DNA of 64,000 nucleotides from Flavobacteriales bacterium (GTDB lineage: Bacteria > Bacteroidota > Bacteroidia > Flavobacteriales_F > PHOS-HE28), in NCBI GenBank assembly GCA_016705545.1, contig JADIYA010000001.1, positions 682,001-746,000 on the forward strand. Reading direction: 5' to 3'. Below, piece after piece: positions 52,043 to 60,631 of this stretch (position 1 is the stretch's first letter; each line of letters begins with the position of its first letter). A model generated the notes under the pieces. The model ran no database searches. It had not been told where the DNA came from and saw nothing but the letters and a program-made list of their open reading frames with translations. The translations under genes were made by a program, and so were the position numbers.

Positions 52043-53926
52043 ATGCATGAAGCGATCACCTCCCGGCGGTATTCGCGACTGTGCGTAAGCCTCGCATTCG
52101 CACTCCTATCAATCGCCTCCATCGCCCAAGACACCTCTCCCTTCTCTTTCCGCATGGTCTTCTATGGCCCTGCAACTGACAGCGCCTATGCCGCCGAGCA
52201 CCGCATCCGCCAGGTGATCAAGACCCGCGATAGCGAAGACCCCGACTGGGGCCTCTGGGTCCACACCATGCACCGCTTCGTGCCGCCTGTGCAATTCGAG
52301 CAGCACCCGGAATACTTCGCGGAACGCAACGGTGTGCGTGTTCCTGATCAGTTGTGCCTAAGCAACCCCGAGGTACTCCGCATCACCGTGGACAGCCTGC
52401 GGGCGATGATGGCCCGCAAGCCTGCCGCGTGGTATTGGAGCGTGAGCCAGATGGACAACTTCAACCACTGCCAGTGCGCGCTATGCCACCGCACCGACAG
52501 CATCGAAGGCGCACCCAGCGGCACCATCCTGCGCTTCGCCAACGCCGTGGCCGATAGCTTCCCGGACAAGGTGATCAGCACCCTGGCCTACCAGTACAGC
52601 CGCACCGCTCCGAAGCTCACCATCCCACAGCCGAACGTGAACATCATGCTTTGTAGCATCGAGGAGGATCGCAGCAGGCCGATTGCTTCGCGTGATCGGC
52701 CCGGCTCGTTCACATCGGACCTGCGTGCATGGTCGAGTCTCACGCACAACATCATCGTGTGGGACTATGTGATCAACTTCTCACACCTGGTGATGCCCTT
52801 CCCCAACTGGAAGGTGCTCGCGCCCAACCTGCAGCTCTTCCGCGACAACGGCGTGCCGATGGTCTTCGAACAAGGACTCTCATCACCCGGTGGTGAAATG
52901 CCGGAGTTCCGCACTTACCTGCTCGCCAAGCTGCTTTGGAACCCCGACCTCAACGTGGACTCGCTGCGCTGGCGTTTCATGGATCATTTCTACGGCGATG
53001 CGGGCGTTTACATCGACAAGTACACGCATCTACTGGAAGAGGAGCTGGACAAGAGCGGCAAGTCGCTCACGCTTTACGAGCACCCGCAGGCGCATAAGGA
53101 CGGCTACCTCAGTCCGGCGAACATCGCGAAGTACAAGATGCTCTTCAACAGCGCCGAGGCGGCCGTGATGGAGGAAGACACGATCTACCAATGGCGTGTT
53201 GAGGATGCGCGGCTGGGAATCATGTACGCCGAGCTGGAAGTGGCGCGAGCGATGCCGCATGCCACGAATGGCCTCTTCGAGAAGGACAGCACAGGAAAGT
53301 GGCACGCCAAACATTACTACGAGGAGTTGCTAGAGACCTTCGTATCCCGGGCAAAGAAGCACGGCCATCTGCTGCTGCACGAGACGCGGAACACGCCGGA
53401 CGAGTACTTCACGGAATTCAGCGCGCACCTGAAGCACGGCGCTGTGAACCACTTGGCCGTTGGCAAGAAGATCAGTTTCGAGACACCGCCAGACGCCCGC
53501 TACCCGGGTGGCGGGCCCGATGCGCTGATCGATGGCTTCCGTGCCAGCACCAACTACCAGTATGGTTGGCAGGGCTGGTACGGCAAGGACATGGTGGCGA
53601 CCATCGATCTGGGCGAAGCGCGATTCGTCCAGTCGGTCAAGGCCGGATTCCTGCACGATCAACAGAGTTGGATATTCCTCCCAACTACAGTTAGCATCGA
53701 GTACTCTGTTGATGGATCGACTTTCATGACGTGGGGTACAATTGAATTCACCGATGCAGGCAAGAAGGTCACGCTTGGGACCAGGAACGCCGAACTGGAG
53801 CCTTGGGACCTCCCGCAAAGCGCCCGCTACATCCGCCTCACCGCCAAGAACCTGGGAGACCTGCCCGCGTGGCACGGAAGCAAGGGCCAGTGCTGGCTAT
53901 TCTGTGATGAGATCGTGGTGCGATAA
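52043..53926 (+). CDS. DUF4838 protein with C-terminal F5/8 type C (discoidin) domain
   Basis: The 627-residue exported protein has a signal peptide SLAFALLSIASIAQ, following a short basic start. Residues ~35-370 match DUF4838 (HTMHRFVPPVQFEQHPEYFAERNGVR, WSVSQMDNFNHCQCALCH, IVWDYVINFSHLVMPFPNW). DUF4838 is a barrel-like domain often found beside glycoside hydrolases. The last ~150 residues form an F5/8 type C carbohydrate-binding domain (GGGPDALIDGFRASTNYQ ... GKDMVATIDLGEARFVQSVK). No sorting tail is seen. It is probably a glycan-acting enzyme or binding protein in the same run as GH109 and GH29. The stop abuts the convergent second fucosidase with no gap. Confidence 0.85.
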   Translation: MHEAITSRRYSRLCVSLAFALLSIASIAQDTSPFSFRMVFYGPATDSAYAAEHRIRQVIKTRDSEDPDWGLWVHTMHRFVPPVQFEQHPEYFAERNGVRVPDQLCLSNPEVLRITVDSLRAMMARKPAAWYWSVSQMDNFNHCQCALCHRTDSIEGAPSGTILRFANAVADSFPDKVISTLAYQYSRTAPKLTIPQPNVNIMLCSIEEDRSRPIASRDRPGSFTSDLRAWSSLTHNIIVWDYVINFSHLVMPFPNWKVLAPNLQLFRDNGVPMVFEQGLSSPGGEMPEFRTYLLAKLLWNPDLNVDSLRWRFMDHFYGDAGVYIDKYTHLLEEELDKSGKSLTLYEHPQAHKDGYLSPANIAKYKMLFNSAEAAVMEEDTIYQWRVEDARLGIMYAELEVARAMPHATNGLFEKDSTGKWHAKHYYEELLETFVSRAKKHGHLLLHETRNTPDEYFTEFSAHLKHGAVNHLAVGKKISFETPPDARYPGGGPDALIDGFRASTNYQYGWQGWYGKDMVATIDLGEARFVQSVKAGFLHDQQSWIFLPTTVSIEYSVDGSTFMTWGTIEFTDAGKKVTLGTRNAELEPWDLPQSARYIRLTAKNLGDLPAWHGSKGQCWLFCDEIVVR

Positions 53927-55282
53927 TCAGTACCCCCCCTCGCCCCGATACAGTTTCACCTTTCCATCCAGCTTCACCTTCAGCACCGTCATCCACTCAT
54001 CGCTCACGCCTTCGGGGATGTCGATGAAGACCAGCCCCGGCACCTTGCTCCAGCTGATCTTGCCCACGACGCGGTGCTTCAATGTGGTGCCGCGCCCGAC
54101 AACTTCAGCAGAGTGGATCTTGTTCACCAGCCCCTTGATCTCCACACTGCCGCTCATGCCGTTGGCGAGGAATAGGTAGAGCGTGGTGCTGTCCGCAGAG
54201 AGCGTTGTAGGGCCGAAGAAGTGGCCGTTGGGCAGCCCGGCGCGTGCGCCATAGATCGCTTCGGCGTGTTTGCTCGTCCACCGGCCGAGATCTCCCAACC
54301 GCGAGACTTGTCCCGGCGTGAAGGTGCCGTCCTCCTTCGGCCCGATGCCCAGCAGCAGGTTGCCGCCGTGGCCGATCACATCAGCGAAGATGTGGATGAG
54401 GTCGTGCGTGCTCTTGTAGTTGGTGTCGTATGGCTGCCATCCCCATTGCTCGCCGAGGGTCATGCACAACTCCCATGCGGGGGCCTTCGGCGTTTCGATC
54501 GGGATGTTCTGCTCGGGCGTGGCGTAATCGCCAAAGCCCTGCAAGCGGCCGTTGATGATCGCCTTCGGATTCCTTTCCAGAATCATAGCACGCACCTTGG
54601 CCGCCTCCCATTCCTCGGCGCTGTGCTCCCAATCGCCATCGAACCACCAGAGGTCGGGGTTCAGTTGCGTGGCGATCTCGTTGATCTGCAACTGGAAGTA
54701 ATTCTGGAACTGCTTCCACCGCGCGGGATCATCCTTGATTGCATAGCGCGTGCTGTCCTTGGTGAATGCGGGGTAGTTGTAGTCCGTCCAATCAATGAGT
54801 GAGTAATAGGCACCGCACCCCAGCTCGCGTTCGCGTAGCGCGGCGAACAACGGTGCGACCACATCCTTGCCGCAATTGAATACGTTCTCCACGGAGAGGT
54901 GTCCAGGAGCACTCCATGCCCAGTCGCCACCTCCAACGTACGCCCGGGTGGCATACATCGCCACGCCATCATGGTGCTTGGTGGTGATCACGGCGTACTT
55001 CGCGCCGCTTCGCTGGATCAGTTCGGCCCATGCGGCTGGATCGTACTTGCTTGCGGTGAAGCCCTGAAGCTGCTTCATGTAATCCGCGTAGCCGACCTTC
55101 TTGTTGTAGAAGGCCCAGCTCTCGTCGGTGCCGTTCACACTATAGATGCCCCAGTGGATGAAGATGCCAAGCTTGGCGTCCTGGAACCACTTCAGCTCGT
55201 GGCGGGCGGCTTCGGGCTCCTGCGAAACAGCAGATACGCCCAGCGCGCAGGCAATCGCGATTGAAGAGGCTCGCAGGCTCAT
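53927..55282 (-). CDS. GH29 alpha-L-fucosidase (second copy)
   Basis: The 451-residue enzyme has a signal peptide (MSLRASSIAIACALGVSAVSQ). GH29 motifs: KLGIFIHWGIYSVNGTDESWAF, YAVITTKHHDGVAMYATRA, and the nucleophile Asp in PDLWWFDGDWE near 215. The C-terminal beta domain ends at the stop. It differs from the first copy in sequence, so it is not a recent duplicate; two fucosidases probably take different linkages. It is the last gene of the leftward operon, three bases after the kinase stop. Confidence 0.93.
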   Translation of the reverse strand: MSLRASSIAIACALGVSAVSQEPEAARHELKWFQDAKLGIFIHWGIYSVNGTDESWAFYNKKVGYADYMKQLQGFTASKYDPAAWAELIQRSGAKYAVITTKHHDGVAMYATRAYVGGGDWAWSAPGHLSVENVFNCGKDVVAPLFAALRERELGCGAYYSLIDWTDYNYPAFTKDSTRYAIKDDPARWKQFQNYFQLQINEIATQLNPDLWWFDGDWEHSAEEWEAAKVRAMILERNPKAIINGRLQGFGDYATPEQNIPIETPKAPAWELCMTLGEQWGWQPYDTNYKSTHDLIHIFADVIGHGGNLLLGIGPKEDGTFTPGQVSRLGDLGRWTSKHAEAIYGARAGLPNGHFFGPTTLSADSTTLYLFLANGMSGSVEIKGLVNKIHSAEVVGRGTTLKHRVVGKISWSKVPGLVFIDIPEGVSDEWMTVLKVKLDGKVKLYRGEGGY

Positions 55283-55285
55283 GGC

Positions 55286-56374
55286 TCAGGCGACGAGGTG
55301 CCGGATCCGGTCATTCAACGGCCGTTGCAAAGCCATGTAGCGCTTGAGCAAGTGCACCTGGTTGAGCGCTCGATCGAGGTTGTGTCCTTCGCGATCGATC
55401 CGGTAATAGAGGTCGCCCTGCAGGTGGTCTGTGAGGAAGCGGATGCCCTGCTCGTAGATCAGCATCTGGCCGCACCAGTGCACCAATGAGCGCTCGCTCA
55501 GGCTCATGAGCGGGGCCATCTCGGAGAAGTAGCCCTCCACCAAACTCACGAAGACCTCTTCATTCACTTCGGTATGGCCAGGGTCAGGATCATCTTCCGC
55601 CGCAGGGGAGATAAAGGTGCGGATCATGTCGCCGAGGTCGAAGAGCGTCTTGCCGGGCATGAGCGTATCCAGGTCCACCACGCACACCGCTTGGCCCGTG
55701 TCCTTGTCGAAGAGCACGTTGTTCACCTTGGTGTCGTTGTGCGTGATGCGCGTGCGCACCTCGGGGTCCATCATGGTCACTTTGAATTCATCGACGATGG
55801 AGGCATTCCCGATGAAATGGTTGATGGCATCGCGGGCACTCTCCTTGCGCGCGGCAGGCGCATGCCGGACGGCCTGCTGGAAAAGGGCGTAGCGCGCTGC
55901 CAAGTCGTGGAAATCGGGGATGATGGTCTTGAAGGCACCTACGTACACGCCTTCGAGGTTCCGCGTGAGCAGGCCGAATTGCTGCGCGGCGCTATAGGCC
56001 TGCTGCGGCGAAACGGCGCCCTCATGGCTCACTGTGTTGGGGAAGTACGGGAACACGCGCCAGGCGCCCAGATCGGGACTGATGAAGAGGTCGCGATCGT
56101 CGGTGGTGCGCAGCCCTCGCATGAAGCGGTACTCCGGATGGTGATTGCGCAGGTGCTCGGCTGCCAGGTAGTTGTTGTAGGCGATGAGCTGCGGTTGCTT
56201 GAACACGGTGGTATTCACCTGTTGCAATATCCAATGGTCATCGCCATGGCGGTTACGCAGCAGAAAGGTCTGATTGATGAGGCCATTGCCGAAGGGCGCG
56301 CAGTCGTGGCCATTCAGCTCGATGCCGAAGGCGGCGCAGATGGTGCCGAGAACAGAAGCGCGGGTCTCGCTCAT
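55286..56374 (-). CDS. Phosphotransferase, N-acetylhexosamine 1-kinase-like
   Basis: The 362-residue cytosolic kinase has the aminoglycoside phosphotransferase (APH) fold. FGNGLINQTFLLRNR is the nucleotide loop. The catalytic Brenner motif is THNDTKVNNVLFD, and the metal site is VCVVDLDTLMPGKTLFDLGDMI. The TKVNNVLFD and DLDTxMPG pair resembles NahK, which makes GalNAc-1-P or GlcNAc-1-P. Between a nucleotidyltransferase and a fucosidase, this is a likely role: salvage of GalNAc released by GH109. It overlaps the nucleotidyltransferase by four bases (ATGA). The sugar specificity is inferred. Confidence 0.82.
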   Translation of the reverse strand: MSETRASVLGTICAAFGIELNGHDCAPFGNGLINQTFLLRNRHGDDHWILQQVNTTVFKQPQLIAYNNYLAAEHLRNHHPEYRFMRGLRTTDDRDLFISPDLGAWRVFPYFPNTVSHEGAVSPQQAYSAAQQFGLLTRNLEGVYVGAFKTIIPDFHDLAARYALFQQAVRHAPAARKESARDAINHFIGNASIVDEFKVTMMDPEVRTRITHNDTKVNNVLFDKDTGQAVCVVDLDTLMPGKTLFDLGDMIRTFISPAAEDDPDPGHTEVNEEVFVSLVEGYFSEMAPLMSLSERSLVHWCGQMLIYEQGIRFLTDHLQGDLYYRIDREGHNLDRALNQVHLLKRYMALQRPLNDRIRHLVA

Positions 56375-57156
56375 GGCTGCTGGGCCAGGGTTCGCCGCAC
56401 AAGGTCGGCATCGGCGGCGAACGTGAGGCCATGCCAGGCATCGGGCGTGCGCAGCACACGGAAGGCATGGCCAGCGGCCAAGGCGTGCCGCACAGCGTCC
56501 GGCAAGCCCATCTCTGCTGCTGGTACAGGCGCTCTTCCACGGTTCATCTCCAAGAGAAGGGTCCCGAATTGCTCACGGAACACCCAGAGGTTCATGCTCA
56601 CGTGCACATCCGATTTCCTCGTGCGCCCGCTCTCATCTCGGATCTCGCCATCGGCATCGCGCCGGAGCCCGATCACTTCTTCGATGCCGACCAACCGATC
56701 GTCTTCGTTCGAGCAAGCCGCGCGATTCACCGGCCCGCTCGGGGAAAGCGTACGGCCCAGGTCGAAGGCTACCAATGCATGCTCCTCCGCGAGGCCATCG
56801 CGCGCATGCTCCATGGCGATGCGCAGCGACTCCCTCCCATACAAGTCATCTCCGTTAGCCACTATGCAAGTGCCGACAGCGTGCTCCATGCCCACCAAGG
56901 CCGCATGACCAGTTCCCAAAGGCTCGGGCTGCACCACGATTTTCACGAGCCGGTTGCTCCGGTAGCGCTCCCGGGCCATGTCCGCATGGCTGGGCCGTAC
57001 CACGATCCGCGCCCCTTCGCAGCCGAAGGCGAATGCATCGCGCAGCGTTATGTCGAGCACCGCTTCGCCCTTGGGTCCTACCGGCTCCCACTGCTTGGGC
57101 CTGCCGAAGCGCGTGCTGCTGCCGGCGGCGAGGATCACGAGTGAGGCGGTGCGCAT
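56371..57156 (-). CDS. Sugar-1-phosphate nucleotidyltransferase-like protein
   Basis: The 261-residue protein starts at ATG 57156 (MRTASLVILAAGSSTRFGRP), the nucleotide-binding loop of the NTP transferase family (LAAGxxxRxG, with Lys in RPKQW). Other features are EPLGTGHAALVGM, IVANGDDLYG with the metal Asp, and DVHVSMNLWVF. It is shorter than bacterial GlmU and lacks a left-handed helix domain, so it has only the uridylyl- or guanylyl-type catalytic part. Together with the kinase it could convert GalNAc-1-P to UDP-GalNAc (inference). A GACCTTTG box at 57181-57188 lies upstream. Confidence 0.85.
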   Translation of the reverse strand: MRTASLVILAAGSSTRFGRPKQWEPVGPKGEAVLDITLRDAFAFGCEGARIVVRPSHADMARERYRSNRLVKIVVQPEPLGTGHAALVGMEHAVGTCIVANGDDLYGRESLRIAMEHARDGLAEEHALVAFDLGRTLSPSGPVNRAACSNEDDRLVGIEEVIGLRRDADGEIRDESGRTRKSDVHVSMNLWVFREQFGTLLLEMNRGRAPVPAAEMGLPDAVRHALAAGHAFRVLRTPDAWHGLTFAADADLVRRTLAQQP

Positions 57157-57180
57157 GCGTCGAGCGGCTGATGAACCGTG

Positions 57181-57188
57181 CAAAGGTC
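57181..57188 (-). promoter_or_regulatory. Putative -7 box of the nucleotidyltransferase-kinase-fucosidase operon
   Basis: GACCTTTG on the minus strand, one base from TAnnTTTG, is 24 bases before the start. It is the only candidate in the 69-base divergent gap. Confidence 0.35.
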
Positions 57189-57225
57189 CGGCGATCGCCA
57201 TCTTCACGGCCCCTTTCGAAAGCGC

Positions 57226-59019
57226 ATGCGCCGCCTCACCCCTTCGTTGATCGTCGTGCTGGCGGTTGTTGCGCTGAACACGGCCATCAGCGTGCGCGGG
57301 CTCTGGCCCGGTACCGCGGCGGGCCTTGCGGATGCCGTGGTGCGCAGCGATGTGAAAGGGTACTACGGCTACCTGCAAGCACTCTTCATCCGCAAGGACC
57401 TCGGCCATGAAAAAGCCGTGTGGGAGTACGTGCGTTACACGCCCACCGGCACGCTGAACAAGTACTACTGCGGCACGGCAGTGATGATGGCGCCGTGGTT
57501 CCTCATCGGCCACGACTTGGCGCTGAGCGACCCGAAAGCACCGCGCGATGGCTTGAGCGAGTACGAGATGAAGGCGCTGAGCATCGGGGCCTGGTGCTAT
57601 TTGCTCATTGGGCTGCTGGCCCTGCGTGCCCTGCTCAGGCGAATGGAGTTCACGGAAAGCACGTTGACCTGGGTGCTCATCGCCATCGGCTTCGGCACAC
57701 AGCTCATGCAGTACAGCGCGCTGCAGCCGGGATGGTCGCATGTATATTCGTTCTGTGCGGTGAGCTTATTCCTGCTTGCCGTGCGTCACCTGGGAACCGA
57801 TGGGGGCCCTTGGCGGATGATAGCTGTGGCTTCGCTCCTCGGCCTCATTGTCATCATCCGCCCAGTGAACGGCTTGGTGTTGCTCGCACTGCCCGTAGTG
57901 CTCGGCGGCGCATGGCGCGATACGGTGAAGCGCGCAATACAGCATCCGATGATCCTCGTGATCGCCGTCATCGCCTGCGGAGCGGTGGTCTTCATCCAGC
58001 CCTTGCTCTGGCATGCGCAAACCGGCAACTGGTATGCTTACGGCTACACCGGCGAAGGCTTCCATTGGGACCGGCCCGAAGTGCTGAAGGTGCTCTTCGG
58101 CTTCCGTCGCGGCCTATTTCTGTGGACACCTGTGCTTCTGTTCGCCCTCTTCGGTACGGCTTGGCTGCTGCTGAAGGACCGCGCTCGTGGCATCGGCATG
58201 CTGCTCTATTGGGCAACGAACCTCTATGTGATCAGCGCCTGGTGGATCTGGTACTACGGCAGCGGCTTCGGCAGCCGCGTATTCGTTGATCACTATGCGG
58301 TGCTCGCCATACCGATGGCCTTCCTGATGCAGGCAGCAACCAAGCGCTGGCTGCGCGCTGCCCGTGCTTTCATCGTGCTCTGCTGCGCGCTGCTGCTCTT
58401 CCAGATGTGGCAATACAGTGCGGGCATCCTGCATCCGGAGAGCATGGACCGTACAAAGTACGCGTACACCTTCCTGCGCTGGGACGATACCTATCGGCAC
58501 GCGCTCGGCGGCAACTCACAAGGCCCTCCGTTCAACCCGAAAAGCATGAGCGTAGTGCTCGAGGAGAGCTGCGACTTCGAGCATGCCTGCACGCATTGGG
58601 GCGGTGGCGCCATCCGCAGCCGGAGCGATGCCTTCAGTGGAGGGAACGCCGCTGTGCTCGACGGCAGCGATGAGTACGGCTTGCAGTTCGAGGCAGGCAC
58701 CGATGTGCTCCCGACAGGCCGAGCGCTCTACCTTGAAGTGGGACTTCAGCGGCGCGAAGAGCAGAGCCGCGACGCCCACTACCTGCTCGGCGTCACCGAT
58801 GTGCGGAAAGCAGATGGCTCCATGGCCTACTACGAGCCGTTCCCGTTCAATCCCATGCCCGCGAGGCCAGGCACCTGGGAGCAGATCGAGTATCGCATCC
58901 CGGTGCCGCCGCTGGAAAAGGGCGACCGCCTCAAGTTCTATCTCTGGGACAAGGACCGCCGATCGCGCGTGCTGATCGACGACGTGTTCATGCGCGTGAA
59001 CGCGGTCAATCCGTACTGA
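57226..59019 (+). CDS. Polytopic membrane protein with C-terminal soluble domain
   Basis: The 597-residue protein starts at ATG 57226 (MRRLTPSLIVVLAVVALN). About nine to ten TM helices span ~1-420 (LIGLLALRALL, VLLALPVVLGGAW, VIACGAVVFIQPLLWHAQTG). The first periplasmic loop contains SDVKGYYGYLQALFIRKDL, a pattern seen in glycosyltransferase-39-like integral membrane proteins. The last ~165 residues form a soluble beta-rich domain (SDAFSGGNAAVLDGSDEYGLQF ... PFNPMPARPGTWEQIEYRIPVP), like a carbohydrate-binding jelly roll. It may glycosylate or sense glycans; this is a guess. Confidence 0.75.
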   Translation: MRRLTPSLIVVLAVVALNTAISVRGLWPGTAAGLADAVVRSDVKGYYGYLQALFIRKDLGHEKAVWEYVRYTPTGTLNKYYCGTAVMMAPWFLIGHDLALSDPKAPRDGLSEYEMKALSIGAWCYLLIGLLALRALLRRMEFTESTLTWVLIAIGFGTQLMQYSALQPGWSHVYSFCAVSLFLLAVRHLGTDGGPWRMIAVASLLGLIVIIRPVNGLVLLALPVVLGGAWRDTVKRAIQHPMILVIAVIACGAVVFIQPLLWHAQTGNWYAYGYTGEGFHWDRPEVLKVLFGFRRGLFLWTPVLLFALFGTAWLLLKDRARGIGMLLYWATNLYVISAWWIWYYGSGFGSRVFVDHYAVLAIPMAFLMQAATKRWLRAARAFIVLCCALLLFQMWQYSAGILHPESMDRTKYAYTFLRWDDTYRHALGGNSQGPPFNPKSMSVVLEESCDFEHACTHWGGGAIRSRSDAFSGGNAAVLDGSDEYGLQFEAGTDVLPTGRALYLEVGLQRREEQSRDAHYLLGVTDVRKADGSMAYYEPFPFNPMPARPGTWEQIEYRIPVPPLEKGDRLKFYLWDKDRRSRVLIDDVFMRVNAVNPY

Positions 59020-59040
59020 AGGCGCGCTGCGCCGAACGAT

Positions 59041-59064
59041 GCCCGCCTTCGCACTTCGGCGGGC
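59041..59064 (-). terminator. Hairpin after the CAT-anticodon tRNA
   Basis: GCCCGCC / GGCGGGC (59041-59047 with 59058-59064) forms a seven-base stem with a ten-base loop, four bases past the tRNA's 3' end. It may terminate the leftward tRNA transcript and the rightward membrane-protein gene. Confidence 0.5.
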
Positions 59065-59068
59065 GCTG

Positions 59069-59141
59069 TGGGCCTGGCAGGATTTGAACCTGCGACCAAG
59101 GGATTATGAGTCCCCTGCTCTGACCGCTGAGCTACAGGCCC
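59069..59141 (-). tRNA. tRNA with CAT anticodon (Met or Ile2)
   Basis: On the minus strand this is a 73-base tRNA including the discriminator A. The acceptor stem GGGCCTG pairs with CAGGCCC. The D-arm is TAGCTCAGCGGTCAGAGC. The anticodon loop is CTCATAA, giving CAT, and the T-loop is TTCAAAT. CTCATAAT next to this acceptor stem fits tRNA-Ile2 (lysidine-modified) as well as elongator Met, and sequence alone does not decide. CCA is not encoded. The TACATTTG box at 59191-59198 lies upstream. Confidence 0.92.
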
Positions 59142-59179
59142 GGTCATGCACCACGCGACCTTGAAAAACGGGCGCTGCG

Positions 59180-60001
59180 ATGGCGGGCGGCAAATGTACC
59201 GGTGCGCTTCTTTGCCGTGTGAGCCGCGTGAACCGCCCAACAGGCGCTACCCAGGATCCTGCACCGCACAAGAAGCGAAGGCGCCTGAGCTGGCGTAAAG
59301 TGGGCGCCGTGCTGCTCATCCCGGCGACGCTCATAGTTCTGCTGGTGCGCGCTGGCGGAAAGGAGCCGGCGCCGCCAGCACCGGTTGCAACAGCCCCGCG
59401 CGCAGCCATGAGCTGCTCCGAATACCCTTACAAGAACCACAGCCCCAAGCTGAACGCGAAGCTGCCGGCCTACAAGCAATCGTCAGCAAAAGCAGGCATC
59501 AAGCCCTTGAAGGACGACGACGCCCTGAGAAAGGCCCTCGCCGCAGGATCGATCAACTTGGTTCGCATCGAGAGCGACGCGCGCATCTGGGTGGCGCCCA
59601 TGGATCATGGCTCGCCCTACCTCACGGCCAATGCCGCCGCCGCACTTCACGCCATCGCCAAGGACTTCAAGGCCCGCATCGCCGTCACGGACCTTGCTGA
59701 TACGCGCATCCGGGTGACCAGCTTGCTGCGCACCAAGGACGACCAGCGCAAGCTCGGGCGCGGAAACGTGAACGCCACGCGCGACGAGCTGGCCCCGCAC
59801 ACCCACGGCACCAGCATGGACCTCTCCTATATGAAGTTCGTGGACCAGCAGGGCGGCATGCTCGATCTGCAAGCGTGCCAGCAGGTGTACCTGGCCGAGA
59901 CGCTCGCCGAAGTGATTGCCGAGCACGGTGCGCGCGACAAGCGGATCCACGCCACCAAGGAGAAGCAGCAGGCCTGCTATCACATCAGCGTGTGCCGGTG
60001 A
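59180..60001 (+). CDS. DUF5715 family protein with membrane anchor
   Basis: The 273-residue protein has a basic N-terminus (KKRRRLSWRK), one TM helix (VGAVLLIPATLIVLLVRAGG, about 41-59), then a Pro/Ala linker and a periplasmic domain. The domain holds RVTSLLRTKDDQRKLGRGNVNAT and the motif HTHGTSMDLSY, resembling the metal site of M15-like D-Ala-D-Ala peptidases and DUF5715. A final KEKQQACYHISVC holds another His. A peptidoglycan or muropeptide substrate is likely but unproved. The start is uncertain: a GTG near 59219 is an alternative. It overlaps the HAD gene by GTGA. Confidence 0.72.
   Translation: MAGGKCTGALLCRVSRVNRPTGATQDPAPHKKRRRLSWRKVGAVLLIPATLIVLLVRAGGKEPAPPAPVATAPRAAMSCSEYPYKNHSPKLNAKLPAYKQSSAKAGIKPLKDDDALRKALAAGSINLVRIESDARIWVAPMDHGSPYLTANAAAALHAIAKDFKARIAVTDLADTRIRVTSLLRTKDDQRKLGRGNVNATRDELAPHTHGTSMDLSYMKFVDQQGGMLDLQACQQVYLAETLAEVIAEHGARDKRIHATKEKQQACYHISVCR
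59191..59198 (-). promoter_or_regulatory. Putative -7 box of the CAT-anticodon tRNA
   Basis: TACATTTG on the minus strand, an exact TAnnTTTG match, is 49 bases before the tRNA. It lies inside the 5' end of the opposite DUF5715 ORF, which argues for a later start of that gene. Confidence 0.55.
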
Positions 60002-60624
60002 GCCTCGACACCCTCATCCTCGACCTCGGCGGCGTGCTCATCGATGTGGATTATCGCGCCACCTCGCGCCATTTCGAATCCATCGGCATCACAGGCTTCG
60101 ACGCCCTCTATACCAAGGCGAAGCAGAGTGACCTATTCGACCGCTTCGAGACCGGCGAACTGGCCCCGAGCGGCTTCCGCGACGAGGTGCGGGCCTTGCT
60201 GAGCACAGACCTGTCCGATGCCGACATCGATGCCGGCTGGAACGCCATGCTCGGCACCATCCCGCCGGAACGAATCGACTTGGTGAACGAGCTGAAGCAA
60301 CGTTACCAGTTGCTGTTGCTCAGCAACACCAACGCTATCCATGTGCCCGCCTTCGAGGCCATCATCGCACGCGACCTGGGCATCGGTGATTTCCGCTCGC
60401 TCTTCCATGGCGCCTACTATAGCTGCGAGTTGGGCATGCGCAAGCCCAACGCCGACATCTTCCAGCATGTGGTGGCGAAGAACGGCGCTGATCCCGCACA
60501 CACGCTCTTCATCGACGACAGCATCCAGCATGTGGAAGGCGCGCGCCGTGCCGGGCTCCATGCCGAGCACCTCGAACTGGAGAAAGAGGAGGTGATCGGG
60601 ATGCTGCGGAGGCTAGGACTGTGA
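59998..60624 (+). CDS. HAD family hydrolase
   Basis: The 208-residue haloacid dehalogenase-like hydrolase has a GTG start at 59998 overlapping the previous stop. Motif I is LILDLGGVLIDVDY (the first Asp is the nucleophile). Motif II is LLLLSNTNAIH, motif III includes the Lys of MRKPNADIF, and motif IV is TLFIDDSIQHVEGA. A cap domain lies in between (about 15-90). It resembles the YihX/HAD-IA subgroup of small sugar phosphatases. The substrate is unknown. Confidence 0.9.
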   Translation: MSLDTLILDLGGVLIDVDYRATSRHFESIGITGFDALYTKAKQSDLFDRFETGELAPSGFRDEVRALLSTDLSDADIDAGWNAMLGTIPPERIDLVNELKQRYQLLLLSNTNAIHVPAFEAIIARDLGIGDFRSLFHGAYYSCELGMRKPNADIFQHVVAKNGADPAHTLFIDDSIQHVEGARRAGLHAEHLELEKEEVIGMLRRLGL

Positions 60625-60631
60625 AGGCGGC

